From: Neobacillus pocheonensis
Lineage (GTDB): Bacteria > Bacillota > Bacilli > Bacillales > Cytobacillaceae
DNA length: 64,000 bases
Assembly (NCBI GenBank): GCA_023702235.1
Contig: JAMQCR010000001.1
Span: 2,728,001-2,792,000, forward strand
Direction of reading: 5' to 3'
Position numbers and translations under genes: made by a program. Each line of letters opens with the position of its first letter. Positions within the stretch are counted from its first letter, which is position 1. Shown piece after piece: positions 17,388 through 27,652 of this stretch. The notes beneath the pieces were generated by a model. It did not search any database. It was not told the origin of the DNA and saw only the letters and a program-made list of their open reading frames with translations.

Positions 17388-17939
17388 ATGAAATTTCCTT
17401 TTTTAAAAACAAATCGATTAAAATTAATAGAAATCACCCATCAACATGTTGAAAGCATTTTTGAAATTTTATCATTGAATGAAGTTACCAGATACTATGG
17501 GACCAATCCATTTATGCTCCAATCCGAGGCAACCAACTTAATTGACATGTTCGGCAAAAACTTTAGAGAAAAACGAGGGATCCGCTGGGGCATGGTTCTC
17601 AAGGAAAATCAAAAGCTTATTGGCACACTTGGTCTAAACGGTTTACAGCTTGGGAATAAACGGGCAGAAATTGGCTATGAAATCCATCCTCTTTATTGGC
17701 GAAATGGTCTTACATCAGAAGCGGTTAAGGAAGTGCTAAGGTACAGTTTTGAGGAATTGGATTTACATCGTATGGGGGCGATTGTATATCCTGAAAACAT
17801 CGCATCGTTAAATCTTCTTGAAAAAATAGGCTTTGCGAAAGAAGGCTTGCTCCGCGGGTATATGCATCAAAATAATCAATTTCATGATACTTATGTTTTA
17901 TCATTATTAAAGCCAGAATGGGTAAAACGCCAGAAATAG
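17388..17939 (+). CDS. GNAT-family N-acetyltransferase (RimJ/RimL-like)
   Basis: A 183-residue intact acetyltransferase. FLKTNRLKLIEIT begins the fold, IGYEIHPLYWRNGLTSEAV contains the acetyl-CoA binding turn, and HRMGAIVYPENIASLNLLEKIGF is the typical C-terminal signature of RimJ/RimL-type enzymes acting on N-terminal amines. The substrate is unknown. GAGGAG precedes the ATG. It converges on the next minus-strand gene and shares a bidirectional terminator with it. Confidence 0.85.
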   Translation: MKFPFLKTNRLKLIEITHQHVESIFEILSLNEVTRYYGTNPFMLQSEATNLIDMFGKNFREKRGIRWGMVLKENQKLIGTLGLNGLQLGNKRAEIGYEIHPLYWRNGLTSEAVKEVLRYSFEELDLHRMGAIVYPENIASLNLLEKIGFAKEGLLRGYMHQNNQFHDTYVLSLLKPEWVKRQK

Positions 17940-17951
17940 TAATTCTGGCGT
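17927..17951. terminator. Bidirectional terminator between convergent genes
   Basis: Perfect arms ACGCCAGAA / TTCTGGCGT. It overlaps the end of the acetyltransferase gene and lies just before the stop of the 66-residue gene on the other strand. Confidence 0.6.
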
Positions 17952-17953
17952 TC

Positions 17954-18154
17954 CTATTCTTCAAAAAATCCGTTAAATTCTTTTGAATCCTTCGTTTCTT
18001 TTTCATGGTAGTACGGATTTTTTTCCGTTGGATCCTTTGAATCCAGATTCGTTTTAATAACTAAAAATGGCGTTGAAGGGGTTTCAGCGATAATTCTGTC
18101 ATTTAGTTGATCAAAATCCGGTAGCTTTTTATTTCCTGGCTGTCTTGGCTCCAT
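17954..18154 (-). CDS. Small hypothetical protein, 66 residues
   Basis: Not recognised. The start is the ATG preceded by AGGAGG with ideal spacing, giving MEPRQPGNKKLPDFDQL; the longer open frame upstream lacks a ribosome site. The protein is polar and charged, with no membrane segment, and is rich in Lys, Glu, Asp and Pro (ETKDSKEFNGFFEE at the end). It is probably a short cytosolic or spore-associated protein; the nearness of cotE is only suggestive. Confidence 0.55.
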   Translation of the reverse strand: MEPRQPGNKKLPDFDQLNDRIIAETPSTPFLVIKTNLDSKDPTEKNPYYHEKETKDSKEFNGFFEE

Positions 18155-18309
18155 CAGAATACACCTCCTACATGTAGGGTGCGATTTTTCCAGTTTAATC
18201 ATACATCATTTTAAATCCCGACTGAATTCATCATTTTAATTCAATACCAGTTTCTATTTGTCAGTCTAAAGTTGGAAATTGTCTCCATTAAATGGATGAA
18301 AAAAGAAAA

Positions 18310-18335
18310 AACTAGGAAGTAAAACCTTCCTAGTA
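18310..18335 (-). terminator. Intrinsic terminator of cotE
   Basis: Arms ACTAGGAAG / CTTCCTAGT followed on the minus strand by TTTTTTC, immediately after the cotE stop. Confidence 0.75.
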
Positions 18336-18339
18336 TCTT

Positions 18340-18885
18340 TTATTCCTCTTCTGAGCCAACTAAGAAATCGGGATTGAGTTCTTCGAATTCTTCGTCGTCT
18401 ACATCCATTCCCCAATCATCATCGTCATCTGAAGGTCTTTCAGGACTGATAAGGACACAAATCTTTGTCTCGCCAATTACCTCTACAAGGAATTCCCTTT
18501 CCACATGTACGATGATGCGATTGCCATTAGGGGAAATGACTGCTTCACAGCAATTTGGCTGCTGCAGCACTCGAGCAACAATTTCATTGTCATCGAGGCA
18601 ATCATGGTCACGATACTTTAACTTAATGACATCTGTATATTGAACGCGTTCAGTAACTACTTCTGTTTTGGTATTATCATTATAAGAATACCAAACATTG
18701 ATGTCATAGGAGCCGTGTATCTCTACTGTCTTACCGACTTTTTTCGCGTTGTATTTATGGTTGATGATCCAACAGCCAAGAATACTCGTTGGACTATGCG
18801 CCGGGCTTATTGTATGATTGGACTGAGTAAATTTTCGTCCTTTCGCTACTACCGCTTTGGCAAATATCTCTCTAAATTCTCCCAT
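18340..18885 (-). CDS. cotE: Outer spore coat morphogenetic protein CotE
   Basis: A 181-residue protein that closely follows B. subtilis Cot[58 protein letters not shown] and [17 protein letters not shown]. It ends in a highly acidic tail rich in Asp/Glu and finishing [11 protein letters not shown]. CotE directs assembly of the outer coat around the forespore. The start is chosen at MGEFRE, the position equivalent to the family start, with GAGGAGG upstream. Upstream lie ricA and miaB, as in other Bacillaceae; downstream, mutS is absent. Confidence 0.95.
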   Translation of the reverse strand: MGEFREIFAKAVVAKGRKFTQSNHTISPAHSPTSILGCWIINHKYNAKKVGKTVEIHGSYDINVWYSYNDNTKTEVVTERVQYTDVIKLKYRDHDCLDDNEIVARVLQQPNCCEAVISPNGNRIIVHVEREFLVEVIGETKICVLISPERPSDDDDDWGMDVDDEEFEELNPDFLVGSEEE

Positions 18886-19131
18886 TTCGCGCGAACCCTC
18901 CTCATTCATTTTCATTTCATCCTATGCTAATTTTTAGACTAGTGTGCGATATATTTTTAGGAATACTGGTTAAAAGTTTAGTCATAGTTCAGTTTATGCG
19001 GGATTTTAATGTAGGTTCCATCATGGCTTGCACTTTAAAAACGATGTCTTAATTGAAGTGTGTTCTCATGTATTCTATGAGGTATGCTGTTGGGTTAGAC
19101 TACTACCCAAAGACCTGAAGGCAAAGAAAAA

Positions 19132-19155
19132 ACCAGGCTACGTTAAATGCCTGGT
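19132..19155 (-). terminator. Intrinsic terminator of the miaB-ricA unit
   Basis: Arms ACCAGGC / GCCTGGT followed on the minus strand by TTTTTTC, just past the ricA stop. Confidence 0.75.
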
Positions 19156-19163
19156 CTAAAAAA

Positions 19164-19619
19164 TTAATGCTCGTGATCACATTCGTCGTGGTTCTCGCAA
19201 GCTCCACCACCATTTTTCATGCTTGCACCTGTTTCGCCCATCAATACATCTCCACCTGTTGAAATAATAATTTCATCGGTTACTGTATTGGAAATGGCTG
19301 AAGCAATAAGCTGAAGCAATTCATTGACTTCCACTTGTGATTGTTTGAAATCCTGTACGACAGGAATCTCATCCAGCTCCTGCTCAATGGAGGCAATCTT
19401 GTCCTCAACCTTTTTCAATGCTTCCTGCTTTCCATAATGCTGGAGATTTACTGCTTGCTTTTGTAAACCTTTTATATCTGAAATCAATGTCTTAACCTTT
19501 GGGTTTTCATGTATCTGTGCTTCTGCACGTTTGAAGAAATCGACTTCTTCTGTTTCAGCAATCATACGTGCTAAGTCGGTTGCACGGGCGACGATATCAT
19601 CTTTTGTATACTTCGTCAC
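19164..19619 (-). CDS. ricA: RicA (YmcA), YlbF-family regulator
   Basis: A 151-residue helical protein of the YlbF/YmcA family. TKDDIVARATDLARMIAETEEVDFFKRAE is the usual N-terminal helix pair. The tail is cysteine- and histidine-rich (GGACENHDECDHEH), consistent with the cysteines through which the Ric (RicA-RicF-RicT) complex binds iron-sulfur clusters in B. subtilis. The complex stimulates maturation of mRNAs by RNase Y and affects Spo0A phosphorylation, competence and biofilm. The start is GTG after GAGGTG, one base past the miaB stop, so the two are co-transcribed. Confidence 0.9.
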   Translation of the reverse strand: MTKYTKDDIVARATDLARMIAETEEVDFFKRAEAQIHENPKVKTLISDIKGLQKQAVNLQHYGKQEALKKVEDKIASIEQELDEIPVVQDFKQSQVEVNELLQLIASAISNTVTDEIIISTGGDVLMGETGASMKNGGGACENHDECDHEH

Positions 19620-19620
19620 T

Positions 19621-21163
19621 TTAGTTCACCTCTACTGGTTCTAATTCTTCCACCATTTCTCCGTTTAATGACCATGTTCTTGCTTCTGTAATTTTTACCT
19701 TCACAATTTTACCAATCGTTGTTTTAGGAGCAACAAAATTTACTAGCTTGTTCCTTGTTGTGTAGCCTGCAAGGACCTCTGCGTTGTTCTTGCTCTCCCC
19801 TTCTACAAGGACTTCAACAATTTGGCCTTCGTGTTTTTTCATAGCTTCTAAAGAAAGCTCATTCACAAGAGCGTTTAGACGTTGCAAACGTTCTTTCTTC
19901 ACTTTCATCGGAACATTATCCTCCATTTTGGCAGCTGGAGTTCCTTCACGAGGTGAGTAAATAAAAGTATAAGCTAATTCATAGCCAACTTCTCGATATA
20001 ATGATAATGTTTCTTCAAATTGCTCATCCGTTTCGTTCGGATAACCAACGATAATATCGGTTGTTAATGCCACATTTGGAATAGCCGCTTTAATTTTTCT
20101 TACAAGCTCTAAATATTGTTCTCTTGTATATTTTCGAGCCATAATTTTTAGAACATCCGTTGAACCAGATTGTACGGGCAAGTGGATATGATCCATTAAG
20201 TTGCCGCCTTTAGCGAGGACTTCAATCAAATGATCATCAAAATCACGTGGATGGCTGGTTGTAAAACGAATCCTTGGGATATCAATTTTACGTAACTCAT
20301 CCATTAATTCACCAAGACCGTAGTTCAACCCATCTAAGTCTTTTCCATAAGCATTGACGTTTTGGCCTAATAAGGTGACTTCCTGATAGCCCTGTGCAGC
20401 TAAATGGCGAACTTCCTGAATTATTTCTTCGCCTGCGGCTGCGTTCTTTCCCACGAGTATAAGGTACGATACAATACGTACAGAATTTGTCACAGCCGTA
20501 CATAATGTTCACCCATGCCTTAATATTGCCGCGTCGAACTTTTGGAAGGTTTTCGATGACATCGCCTTCCTTAGACCAAACCTCAACCACCATTTCCTTC
20601 GACATATATGCTTCATTCAAAATGTTTGGCAAGCGGTGGATATTATGGGTACCAAAAATCATATCAACCTGATGATACGTTTTTAATATCTTATTAACGA
20701 CAGATTCTTCTTGGGACATACAACCGCAAACACCTATAAGCAAGTCTGGTTTTTCCCTTTTTAACGCTTTTAGGTGGCCAAGTTCACCGAATACTTTGTT
20801 TTCAGCATTCTCACGAATTGCACAGGTATTTAAAAGAATCACATTTGCATCCTCTGTGCTATCAGTTGGCTCATACCCTAATGCTAAAAAGATTCCTGCC
20901 ATTACTTCAGTATCGTGTTCATTCATTTGGCAGCCGTAGGTACGAATGTAAAATTTGCGGCCATTTCCCATCCCACGGAATTCCTCAGGAATCGCGAAGT
21001 CGTTTTGGTACTTCACTTCTTCTTTTCCACGTTTCTTTGCATCTATTAAAGATGGCGCAGTAATCACTTGTTCAAAATACTTGCTGTAATCCTTGGCGGA
21101 TTTTTTGTCCGAAGAATTAGTACCCTCTGCTTGTTGACTTTCTAAACGTTGTTTTTCATTCAT
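19621..21163 (-). CDS. miaB: tRNA-2-methylthio-N6-dimethylallyladenosine synthase (frame broken once)
   Basis: Radical-SAM methylthiotransferase that adds methylthio to i6A37 of tRNA. In order: the N-terminal UPF0004 domain with cysteines in [27 protein letters not shown] and [10 protein letters not shown]; the radical-SAM triad in [19 protein letters not shown]; and a C-terminal TRAM domain ending EELEPVEVN. The start ATG follows AAAGGAG. The frame breaks at about 20431-20436, right after TRGKERSRR: one extra or two missing bases change frame before [10 protein letters not shown]. Both halves are complete, so the gene is probably intact in the organism. Confidence 0.9.
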
Positions 21164-21313
21164 GTGGAAAAAATCTCCTTTCACTTAAAGTTATTAACTC
21201 GTCAATTAATAGAAACATGTAGATTTTTCACCTTAACTATGAACAGAAATGGAAAATATACAGTATCGCACATTATTATAGTATAAAGGTTTACAGATTT
21301 GAAAACAATAGAA

Positions 21314-21342
21314 AATCCCGTGGAATATGGTTCCACGGGATT
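21314..21342 (-). terminator. Intrinsic terminator of korAB
   Basis: Perfect 12-base arms AATCCCGTGGAA / TTCCACGGGATT, followed on the minus strand by a short T run; directly after the korB stop. Confidence 0.75.
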
Positions 21343-21355
21343 ATTGATTATCTAT

Positions 21356-22221
21356 TTACATAAATTCAGCAACTAATTTATCAAAATGCGCTTGATCAAG
21401 ATTTAAGTTCGCATTTACTAACGGAGCCTCTGAATAACCTTTAATTAATTCCTGGTAAGATTGACGCTCTGTATTTTGATAAATAAGTCCAGTTACAAGT
21501 CCATTATGCTTCATTAATGTTTGCATAGCATTTTCACGGTTTGATGGATCATAGCCATCGATATCGCTTAACTTTGTTAGATTTTCTTTAAACCAGTCAT
21601 AAGTGTTGACCTTATTATAGGTTACACAAGGACTGAATACGTTTATTAAAGAGAATCCTTTATGTTTAATTCCTGCTTCAATTAAAGCAGTTAGGTCTTT
21701 TAAATCTGTCGAGAAGCTTTGAGCAACAAACGTTGCCCCAACAGTTAGGGCCATTTCCATAGGAGAAATCGCTTGTTCAATAGACCCTTGCGGTGTAGAC
21801 TTCGTCTTAAAGCCTTCCGCAGAACGTGGAGAAGTTTGTCCCTTTGTTAAACCGTAAATTTGGTTATCCATAACAATGTAAGTAATGTCAACATTACGAC
21901 GAATTGCATGAATCGTATGACCCATACCAATCGCAAACCCATCACCGTCACCGCCGGAAGCAATAACTGTTAAATCACGATTAGCCATTTTAACACCTTG
22001 AGCAATTGGAAGGGAACGACCATGGATACCATGGAAGCCATATGAATTAATATAACCTGAGATACGACCTGAACAGCCAATCCCCGAAATAACTGCTAAA
22101 TTTTGTGGTTCTAAGCCAACATTTGCTGCCGCACGTTGCATTGCTGCTTGTACAGAGAAGTCGCCACAGCCAGGGCACCAGTTCGGTTTAACATCATTTC
22201 GAAAGTCTTTAAAAGTGGCAT
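21356..22221 (-). CDS. korB: 2-oxoacid:ferredoxin oxidoreductase, beta subunit (frame broken at codon 2)
   Basis: Thiamine-diphosphate subunit: WCPGCGDFSVQAAMQ and SGIGCSGRISGYI carry cluster cysteines, and ASGGDGDGFAIGMGH with NQIYGLTKGQ the cofactor site. With KorA it oxidatively decarboxylates 2-oxoglutarate (or pyruvate), reducing ferredoxin. The natural start is the ATG touching the korA stop, with AAGGAG inside the korA end. A G appears missing straight after it (ATGCC for ATGGCC), which shifts the frame; the next usable in-frame Met would lose the CPGC motif. About 288 residues when repaired. Confidence 0.88.
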
Positions 22222-23958
22222 TTAGAACAACTCCTTACATTTTGAATAAACTTCGTGTGGAAGAAACGGATTTCCATCATATTTCAGATATTTAATGATT
22301 TTTTCAGCATGACCGACATTCATTTTCATAATATTTGCTAACTGTCCAGTTGCATTGTTTTCAACAACAATTACTTTTTTTGCGGATCGAACAAGTGGTA
22401 GAACTTCGTCTGTTGGAAACGGATGAATTAAACGAATCTGTGCATGATTCACTTTCAAACCGTCATTTTCTAGACGAACCATTGCTTCTTCTATTGCGCC
22501 GCGAGTAGAGTTAAAACCGACGATTAAAATATCCGGATCTTCATGTGGTACATTTTTATATACCGGCGTATTAAAACGAATATTTTCCACCTTGCGGAAG
22601 CGTTTATCCATTTGAGCAATACGATTTGTTGCGGATTCAGATGGTTTTCCAGTCTCTGCATGTTCAACACCTGTCACATGGTGGATACCATTTTTTTGAC
22701 CAGGAATAGAACGTGGTGAAATGCCATCTTCAGTTACTTCATAACGTTTGAAATAACCTTTGTTTTCAATCTCTGGAAGCTCTTCTGTTACTAGCTTACC
22801 TCTTCTTATTTCTACTTTAGAAGCATCAAGTGGTTCTACTGTCTGCTTACCTAGCGATAATTGAAGGTCTGATAATACAATAACAGGACATTGATACTCT
22901 TCTGCAAGGTTAAAAGCTTCTGCAGTATCGTAGAAAGCCTCTTCAACAGTACTTGGTGCCATAACGATTTTAGGAATTTCACCGTGTGTTCCGTAAATCA
23001 TGGCCATTAAGTCTGACTGCTCTTGTTTTGTTGGTAATCCTGTAGAAGGACCGCCACGTTGAGTGTCGACAATAACAAGTGGAGTTTCTGTAATTCCTGC
23101 AAGACCAATTGCTTCCATTTTTAATGATAATCCAGGACCAGAAGAAGCAGTGATTGCACGAATACCACCATAGCTTGCGCCAATAGTCATCGTACATGCA
23201 GCAATTTCATCTTCTGTTTGAATAACAGTACCGCCAAGGGCAGGTAGTTTCTTAATCAAATACTCCATGATATCTGATGCTGGTGTGATTGGATATGCAG
23301 CCATGAATCGGCATCCTGCTGCAAGTGCTCCTAAAGCAATTGCATCATTTCCAATCATAAACATCCGTTTTTGGCCATCTGCCTTTTCAAGCTCCATTGT
23401 CTCGACGTCGGTACCAAGTTTTTCTTTCATATAATCAAATCCAGCTTTGATGGCATCCATGTTTTTCGCAACAACTTGATCGCCTTTTCTGCCGAAAATT
23501 TCCCGTACTACTTCTTCAAACACATGAATATCTAAATCTAAAACCGCAGAGGTTGCACCGATTGCCACCATGTTTTTCATAAGGGAAGTCCCTAGTCCAG
23601 TAGCGATTTCAGTAAATGGTACCGCATACATTGATGCTAGAGTATCTTCAGGTTTCTTAGGATCAAATTTAGAATCAGCAATGATTACACCTTTACTATT
23701 TAACTCTTTGTAGTTTACATCGATTGTTTCTTGGTCAAATGCGACAAGAATATCAAGATCGTCAGAAATTGAACGAACTTCTGTTGTACTCACTCGAATC
23801 TTATTGTTTGTATGACCGCCTTTAATACGTGATGAAAAGTGACGATAACCATACAAGTAATATCCCAGGCGATTCAGTGCGATAGCAAAGATTTCCCCAG
23901 TACTTTCAATACCTTCCCCTTGTTGTCCGCCAACTTTCCATGAAAGTTGATTGATCAT
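22222..23958 (-). CDS. korA: 2-oxoacid:ferredoxin oxidoreductase, alpha (gamma-alpha fused) subunit
   Basis: Intact 578-residue subunit. The N-terminal gamma-type domain (KVGGQQGEGIESTGEIFA) spans roughly residues 5-185. It is followed by the pyrimidine-binding alpha domain with AAYPITPASDIMEYL, QTEDEIAACTMTIGASYGG and TASSGPGLSLK, and a C-terminal domain II. The gamma-alpha fusion is the usual form in Bacillaceae. Only four-base spacing separates it from korB, implying coupled translation. No ferredoxin or delta subunit gene is adjacent. Confidence 0.92.
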   Translation of the reverse strand: MINQLSWKVGGQQGEGIESTGEIFAIALNRLGYYLYGYRHFSSRIKGGHTNNKIRVSTTEVRSISDDLDILVAFDQETIDVNYKELNSKGVIIADSKFDPKKPEDTLASMYAVPFTEIATGLGTSLMKNMVAIGATSAVLDLDIHVFEEVVREIFGRKGDQVVAKNMDAIKAGFDYMKEKLGTDVETMELEKADGQKRMFMIGNDAIALGALAAGCRFMAAYPITPASDIMEYLIKKLPALGGTVIQTEDEIAACTMTIGASYGGIRAITASSGPGLSLKMEAIGLAGITETPLVIVDTQRGGPSTGLPTKQEQSDLMAMIYGTHGEIPKIVMAPSTVEEAFYDTAEAFNLAEEYQCPVIVLSDLQLSLGKQTVEPLDASKVEIRRGKLVTEELPEIENKGYFKRYEVTEDGISPRSIPGQKNGIHHVTGVEHAETGKPSESATNRIAQMDKRFRKVENIRFNTPVYKNVPHEDPDILIVGFNSTRGAIEEAMVRLENDGLKVNHAQIRLIHPFPTDEVLPLVRSAKKVIVVENNATGQLANIMKMNVGHAEKIIKYLKYDGNPFLPHEVYSKCKELF

Positions 23959-24446
23959 GACCTACACCCCTTTGGATATGTAAAAATTAAGTAGACTTAA
24001 CCATCTATTAGTGTAGCACTTTTCCAAGTAAATCACTAGATTTTTATGCCTTAATGACTAAAAGCAACTTCTCAGATACGTACTAAACGCTTTCAATTCT
24101 AGACCTATGCATCACAAATTGCAACCCTTAAACCGAAATATTGTCTAAAATATGAATATTTTTTTATTATTAAAATTTTACCAGTTTTCTGTTTTCAAAA
24201 AGCGAAGAAAAATAGGCAAATTAGTGCATTCTTTAGCCATTTTGTATTTCACGAGTTGAGTTTTCCTGTACCTATTAGGTATTAAAAAGATAAACTTCAT
24301 TTATATCAGAATAATATTTTTGTAGTACCAGCTAGTTTGAACGAATCTGATCTTATTAAAATTACAAAAAAACTGCTTGCCATTGGACAAGCAGTTAAAT
24401 GGAATATCTCTTTATCAACCCTTGGTTTTTAGGTTTTTCGATTCCT
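23959..24446. other. AT-rich intergenic region between spoVS and korA
   Basis: About 490 bases. Apart from the spoVS terminator at 24371-24396 and the presumed korA promoter near its left end, I see no gene, RNA element or repeat. Confidence 0.4.
24371..24396 (-). terminator. Intrinsic terminator of spoVS
   Basis: Perfect arms AACTGCTTG / CAAGCAGTT followed by a seven-base T run on the minus strand. Confidence 0.75.
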
Positions 24447-24707
24447 TCAACGCGGTTCTACAATTAGCTTTATAGCTGTGCGCTCTTCCCCGTCAATTAA
24501 AATATCAGTAAACGCCGGGACACAGATCAAATCAACTCCGCTAGGTGCGACAAATCCTCGAGCAATCGCTACTGCCTTTATGGCTTGATTCAATGCACCC
24601 GCACCAATCGCCTGTAACTCTGCTGCACCTCTTTCACGCAGAACTCCGGCAAGCGCACCAGCTACAGAATTAGGATTAGATTTTGCTGAAACTTTTAATA
24701 TTTCCAT
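24447..24707 (-). CDS. spoVS: Stage V sporulation protein S
   Basis: Eighty-six residues, essentially the canonical SpoVS: MEILKVSAKSNPNSVAGALAGVL, then GAGALNQAIKAVAIARG and the end EERTAIKLIVEPR. This Alba-like small protein is needed for progression past stage V in B. subtilis. The frame is open further upstream, but the ATG at 24707 with GGGGGAG before it is the family start. It sits downstream of ymdB, with a terminator-like hairpin between. Confidence 0.95.
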   Translation of the reverse strand: MEILKVSAKSNPNSVAGALAGVLRERGAAELQAIGAGALNQAIKAVAIARGFVAPSGVDLICVPAFTDILIDGEERTAIKLIVEPR

Positions 24708-24830
24708 TCCTAGCTCCCCCTCGTATAATCCCGATCCCCGCATGAGCAGTTTCATGAACAAATCAGGTATATAATATTCCACTGCTACTATATTCGTCAG
24801 GCAATAGACATATTCCGGCTTGGACAAAAA

Positions 24831-24859
24831 AAGAAAAAAACCCTCCAAAATTAGGAGAG
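24831..24859 (-). terminator. Terminator after ymdB
   Basis: Stem CTCTCC / GGAGGG (one G-T pair) followed by seven T on the minus strand; separates ymdB from spoVS. Confidence 0.55.
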
Positions 24860-24868
24860 CTTTCATGC

Positions 24869-25666
24869 TTATGAATACCACGGTTGATCGTCATTAATTA
24901 ATATACGTTCTAATTTTTTACTAAATCCATTTTTCCTGTCAAGCTCTATATATATAGCGCTCAATTGATTACGTCCTGTTTTCGGCACTTCAAAGCGAAC
25001 AGGTAGGCTTGTTAAGAATCTTTTAAGAACAAGCTCTTTTTCCACACCAAGAATCCCATCATATGGTCCTGTCATCCCTACGTCGGATAAATATCCTGTT
25101 CCCCCTGGTAGGACACGGCTGTCTGCTGTTTGCACATGTGTATGAGTGCCAATGACCGCAGAAACTCTTCCATCGAGATACCACCCCATTGCTTGTTTCT
25201 CACTTGTAACCTCCGCGTGAAAATCAACGAAAATAAAAGGTGTTCTCTCACGCGCGATTTCAACTAATTCATCTGCTTTTCGAAAAGGACAGTCAAGTGG
25301 CGCCATAAAAGTTCTACCTTGTAAATTAATAACCGCTATTTCTAATTCATTTACTTTGAAAAAAGCCAGCCCTCTGCCAGGAGTCCCTTCCGGAAAATTA
25401 GCAGGTCTAACCATGTTCTTTGCCTGATCGATAAATTCAAAGATTTCCTTGTTATCCCATGTATGATTTCCAAGTGTTATTGCTTGTGCACCACACCCTA
25501 GAAATTCTCGGTATATTTTTTCAGTAATACCTTTCCCACCTGCGGCATTTTCTCCATTAATGATCGTAAAATGTGGGCGATACTTCTCTTTTAATTTTGG
25601 TAAATATTCTTTTACCATATCGCGACCAGGAGAGCCCACTACATCTCCAATAAATAATAAGTTCAT
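24869..25666 (-). CDS. ymdB: YmdB metallophosphodiesterase
   Basis: A 265-residue calcineurin-like phosphodiesterase. LLFIGDVVGSPGRD carries the first metal ligands, INGENAAGGKGIT the Asn-Glu pair, TLGNHTWDN the GNH motif, and IGTHTHVQTAD the final histidines. B. subtilis YmdB hydrolyses 2',3'-cyclic nucleotides and is required for biofilm and nanotube development. The gene follows rny, as in related genomes. Confidence 0.93.
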   Translation of the reverse strand: MNLLFIGDVVGSPGRDMVKEYLPKLKEKYRPHFTIINGENAAGGKGITEKIYREFLGCGAQAITLGNHTWDNKEIFEFIDQAKNMVRPANFPEGTPGRGLAFFKVNELEIAVINLQGRTFMAPLDCPFRKADELVEIARERTPFIFVDFHAEVTSEKQAMGWYLDGRVSAVIGTHTHVQTADSRVLPGGTGYLSDVGMTGPYDGILGVEKELVLKRFLTSLPVRFEVPKTGRNQLSAIYIELDRKNGFSKKLERILINDDQPWYS

Positions 25667-25750
25667 TTTATTCCCTTTCTCTTTATGACCTAACTACTTA
25701 GAGTGTATCACAACAATTTGTAAATTAACCGTAATGACTTTTCAAAAAAT

Positions 25751-25774
25751 AAAGCGGTGCAATCGCACCGCTTT
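25751..25774. terminator. Terminator at the end of rny
   Basis: Perfect ten-base arms AAAGCGGTGC / GCACCGCTTT, touching the rny stop codon, with TTATTTT after the leftward arm. Confidence 0.65.
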
Positions 25775-27332
25775 ATTTTGCATATTCTACAGCCCGTGTT
25801 TCACGGATAACTGTAACTTTAATATGTCCTGGATAATCTAGTTCTTCTTCAATTCTTTTTCGGATGTCGCGTGCTAATCGATGCGCTGCAAGATCATCAA
25901 TTGCATCTGGTCTTACGATAATGCGCACTTCACGGCCAGCTTGAATCGCAAACGACTTTTCAACACCCTCATAGGACTCGGAAATTTCCTCCAGTTTTTC
26001 AAGGCGGCGGATATAGTTTTCGAGAGTCTCACTACGTGCTCCTGGTCTGGCAGCTGATAAGGCATCAGCAGCAGCTACAAGGACGGCGATTACGGATGTT
26101 GGTTCAGTATCCCCATGGTGAGAAGCAATACTATTAATAACCACTGGGTGTTCCTTATATTTTGTCGCTAGCTCGACACCAATCTCTACATGGCTACCTT
26201 CCACTTCATGGTCAATCGCTTTTCCTATATCGTGTAGTAATCCGGCACGACGCGCTAATGTTTCATCCTCACCAAGCTCCGCTGCAAGCAAGCCCGAAAG
26301 CTGTGCAACTTCCATTGAGTGTTTTAAAACATTTTGCCCATAACTTGTACGGTACTTTAAACGCCCAAGAATCTTGATCAAATCCGGATGTAGTCCATGA
26401 ACACCAACTTCAAATGTTGTCTGTTCACCAACTTCTCGGATATACTCATCCACTTCTCGACGGGACTTTTCGACCATTTCTTCAATACGAGCAGGATGGA
26501 TACGTCCATCTTGGACCAGTTTTTCAAGCGCTAAACGAGCCGTTTCACGACGAATTGGGTCAAAGCCAGATAGAATGACAGCTTCTGGAGTATCGTCAAT
26601 AATTAAATCAATTCCCGTAAGTGTTTCAAGGGTACGGATATTTCGACCTTCACGGCGGATAATTCGGCCTTTCATTTCATCATTTGGAAGGTTGACGACA
26701 GAGACAGTTGTCTCCGCAACATGGTCAGCAGCGCAACGCTGGATTGCCAAAGATAGAATTTCCTTCGCTTTCTTATCAGCTTCTTCTTTCGCGCGGTTTT
26801 CGCTTTCCTTGATCATGATTGCAGTATCAATAGAAAGTTCCTTCTCGGTACGATCTATAATAATCGCCTTTGCTTCATCACGGGTTAAGCTCGAAATTCG
26901 TTCGAGTTCAGTCTGTTGTGTTCGTACCAACACGTCCACTTTGCTTTCCATCTCTTCAATATGCTGTTGTCTTTGGTTAAGAGAATCATCCTTCTTTTCT
27001 AAAAGACTTTCACGTTTATTTAACGATTCATCTTTTCGATCTAAATTCTCTTCTCTTTGCAGTAAACGGTTTTCTTGTTTTTGCAGTTCATTTCTTCGTT
27101 CACGAACCTCACGTTCAGCTTCAGTCCGAAGCTTGTGAATTTCATCCTTTGCCTCTAGCAATGCTTCTTTCTTCAATGAGTCAGCATCACGTTTTGCATC
27201 TTCAAGGATTTGCTCTGCAGCATTCTTTGCTCCAGCAATTTTTGCTTCAGCAATGGATTTACGAATAAAATAGCCAACAACGGCACCGACGATAACGCCA
27301 AGCAAAATGGAGATGATTGTAATAGGTTCCAT
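25773..27332 (-). CDS. rny: Ribonuclease Y
   Basis: A 519-residue membrane-anchored endoribonuclease. An N-terminal transmembrane helix (residues about 4-23) precedes a long coiled coil with repeated Glu/Lys/Arg heptads (about 30-200). The KH domain has [22 protein letters not shown], and the HD domain has [12 protein letters not shown] with the catalytic His-Asp pair. It initiates decay of many mRNAs and is the partner of the Ric complex encoded nearby. AGGAGG precedes the start. Confidence 0.95.
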   Translation of the reverse strand: MEPITIISILLGVIVGAVVGYFIRKSIAEAKIAGAKNAAEQILEDAKRDADSLKKEALLEAKDEIHKLRTEAEREVRERRNELQKQENRLLQREENLDRKDESLNKRESLLEKKDDSLNQRQQHIEEMESKVDVLVRTQQTELERISSLTRDEAKAIIIDRTEKELSIDTAIMIKESENRAKEEADKKAKEILSLAIQRCAADHVAETTVSVVNLPNDEMKGRIIRREGRNIRTLETLTGIDLIIDDTPEAVILSGFDPIRRETARLALEKLVQDGRIHPARIEEMVEKSRREVDEYIREVGEQTTFEVGVHGLHPDLIKILGRLKYRTSYGQNVLKHSMEVAQLSGLLAAELGEDETLARRAGLLHDIGKAIDHEVEGSHVEIGVELATKYKEHPVVINSIASHHGDTEPTSVIAVLVAAADALSAARPGARSETLENYIRRLEKLEEISESYEGVEKSFAIQAGREVRIIVRPDAIDDLAAHRLARDIRKRIEEELDYPGHIKVTVIRETRAVEYAK

Positions 27333-27652
27333 CGTTACACCTCCTCTTGCTATGAACTTTTGTAACTTTTTTCAAGTGTCGGCATGTACATTGTTTAGAC
27401 TCAACATACAGCAAGCACTAAGGCTTTTTACTTTGTAATATTAACAAAAATGTAAAATATACATGTTAATTGTAAATGTGTGTATATTCATTGTCAAGGG
27501 CTAGTCCTGTTGGCTTTTTGAAATATTTCGAATTTGTTCACATAATCACATATTCTGGGCATGATCTCGTTTGCATAAAAATATAAATATTTGAATAAAA
27601 ATGCATTTTTAAAAAAAGAGCAAAACCCGACAAAGGGCTTCGCTCATGGTGA
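27333..27652. other. Intergenic region between recA and rny
   Basis: About 320 AT-rich bases. It holds the recA terminator at its right end and presumably the rny promoter; no gene or structured RNA was recognised. Confidence 0.4.
27618..27645 (-). terminator. Intrinsic terminator of recA
   Basis: Stem GAGCGAAGCCC / GGGTTTTGCTC with two mismatches, followed on the minus strand by seven T. Confidence 0.65.

Noticed and set aside
24708..24881. N-terminal extension of spoVS in the same open frame
   Set aside because: The extension has no family similarity, crosses the ymdB terminator and lacks a ribosome site; the canonical start has one.
26575..27138. Plus-strand ORF of 187 codons, rich in Ser, Arg and Phe
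   Set aside because: It lies entirely inside rny on the opposite strand; the odd composition mirrors the Glu/Lys-rich coiled coil. No ribosome site.
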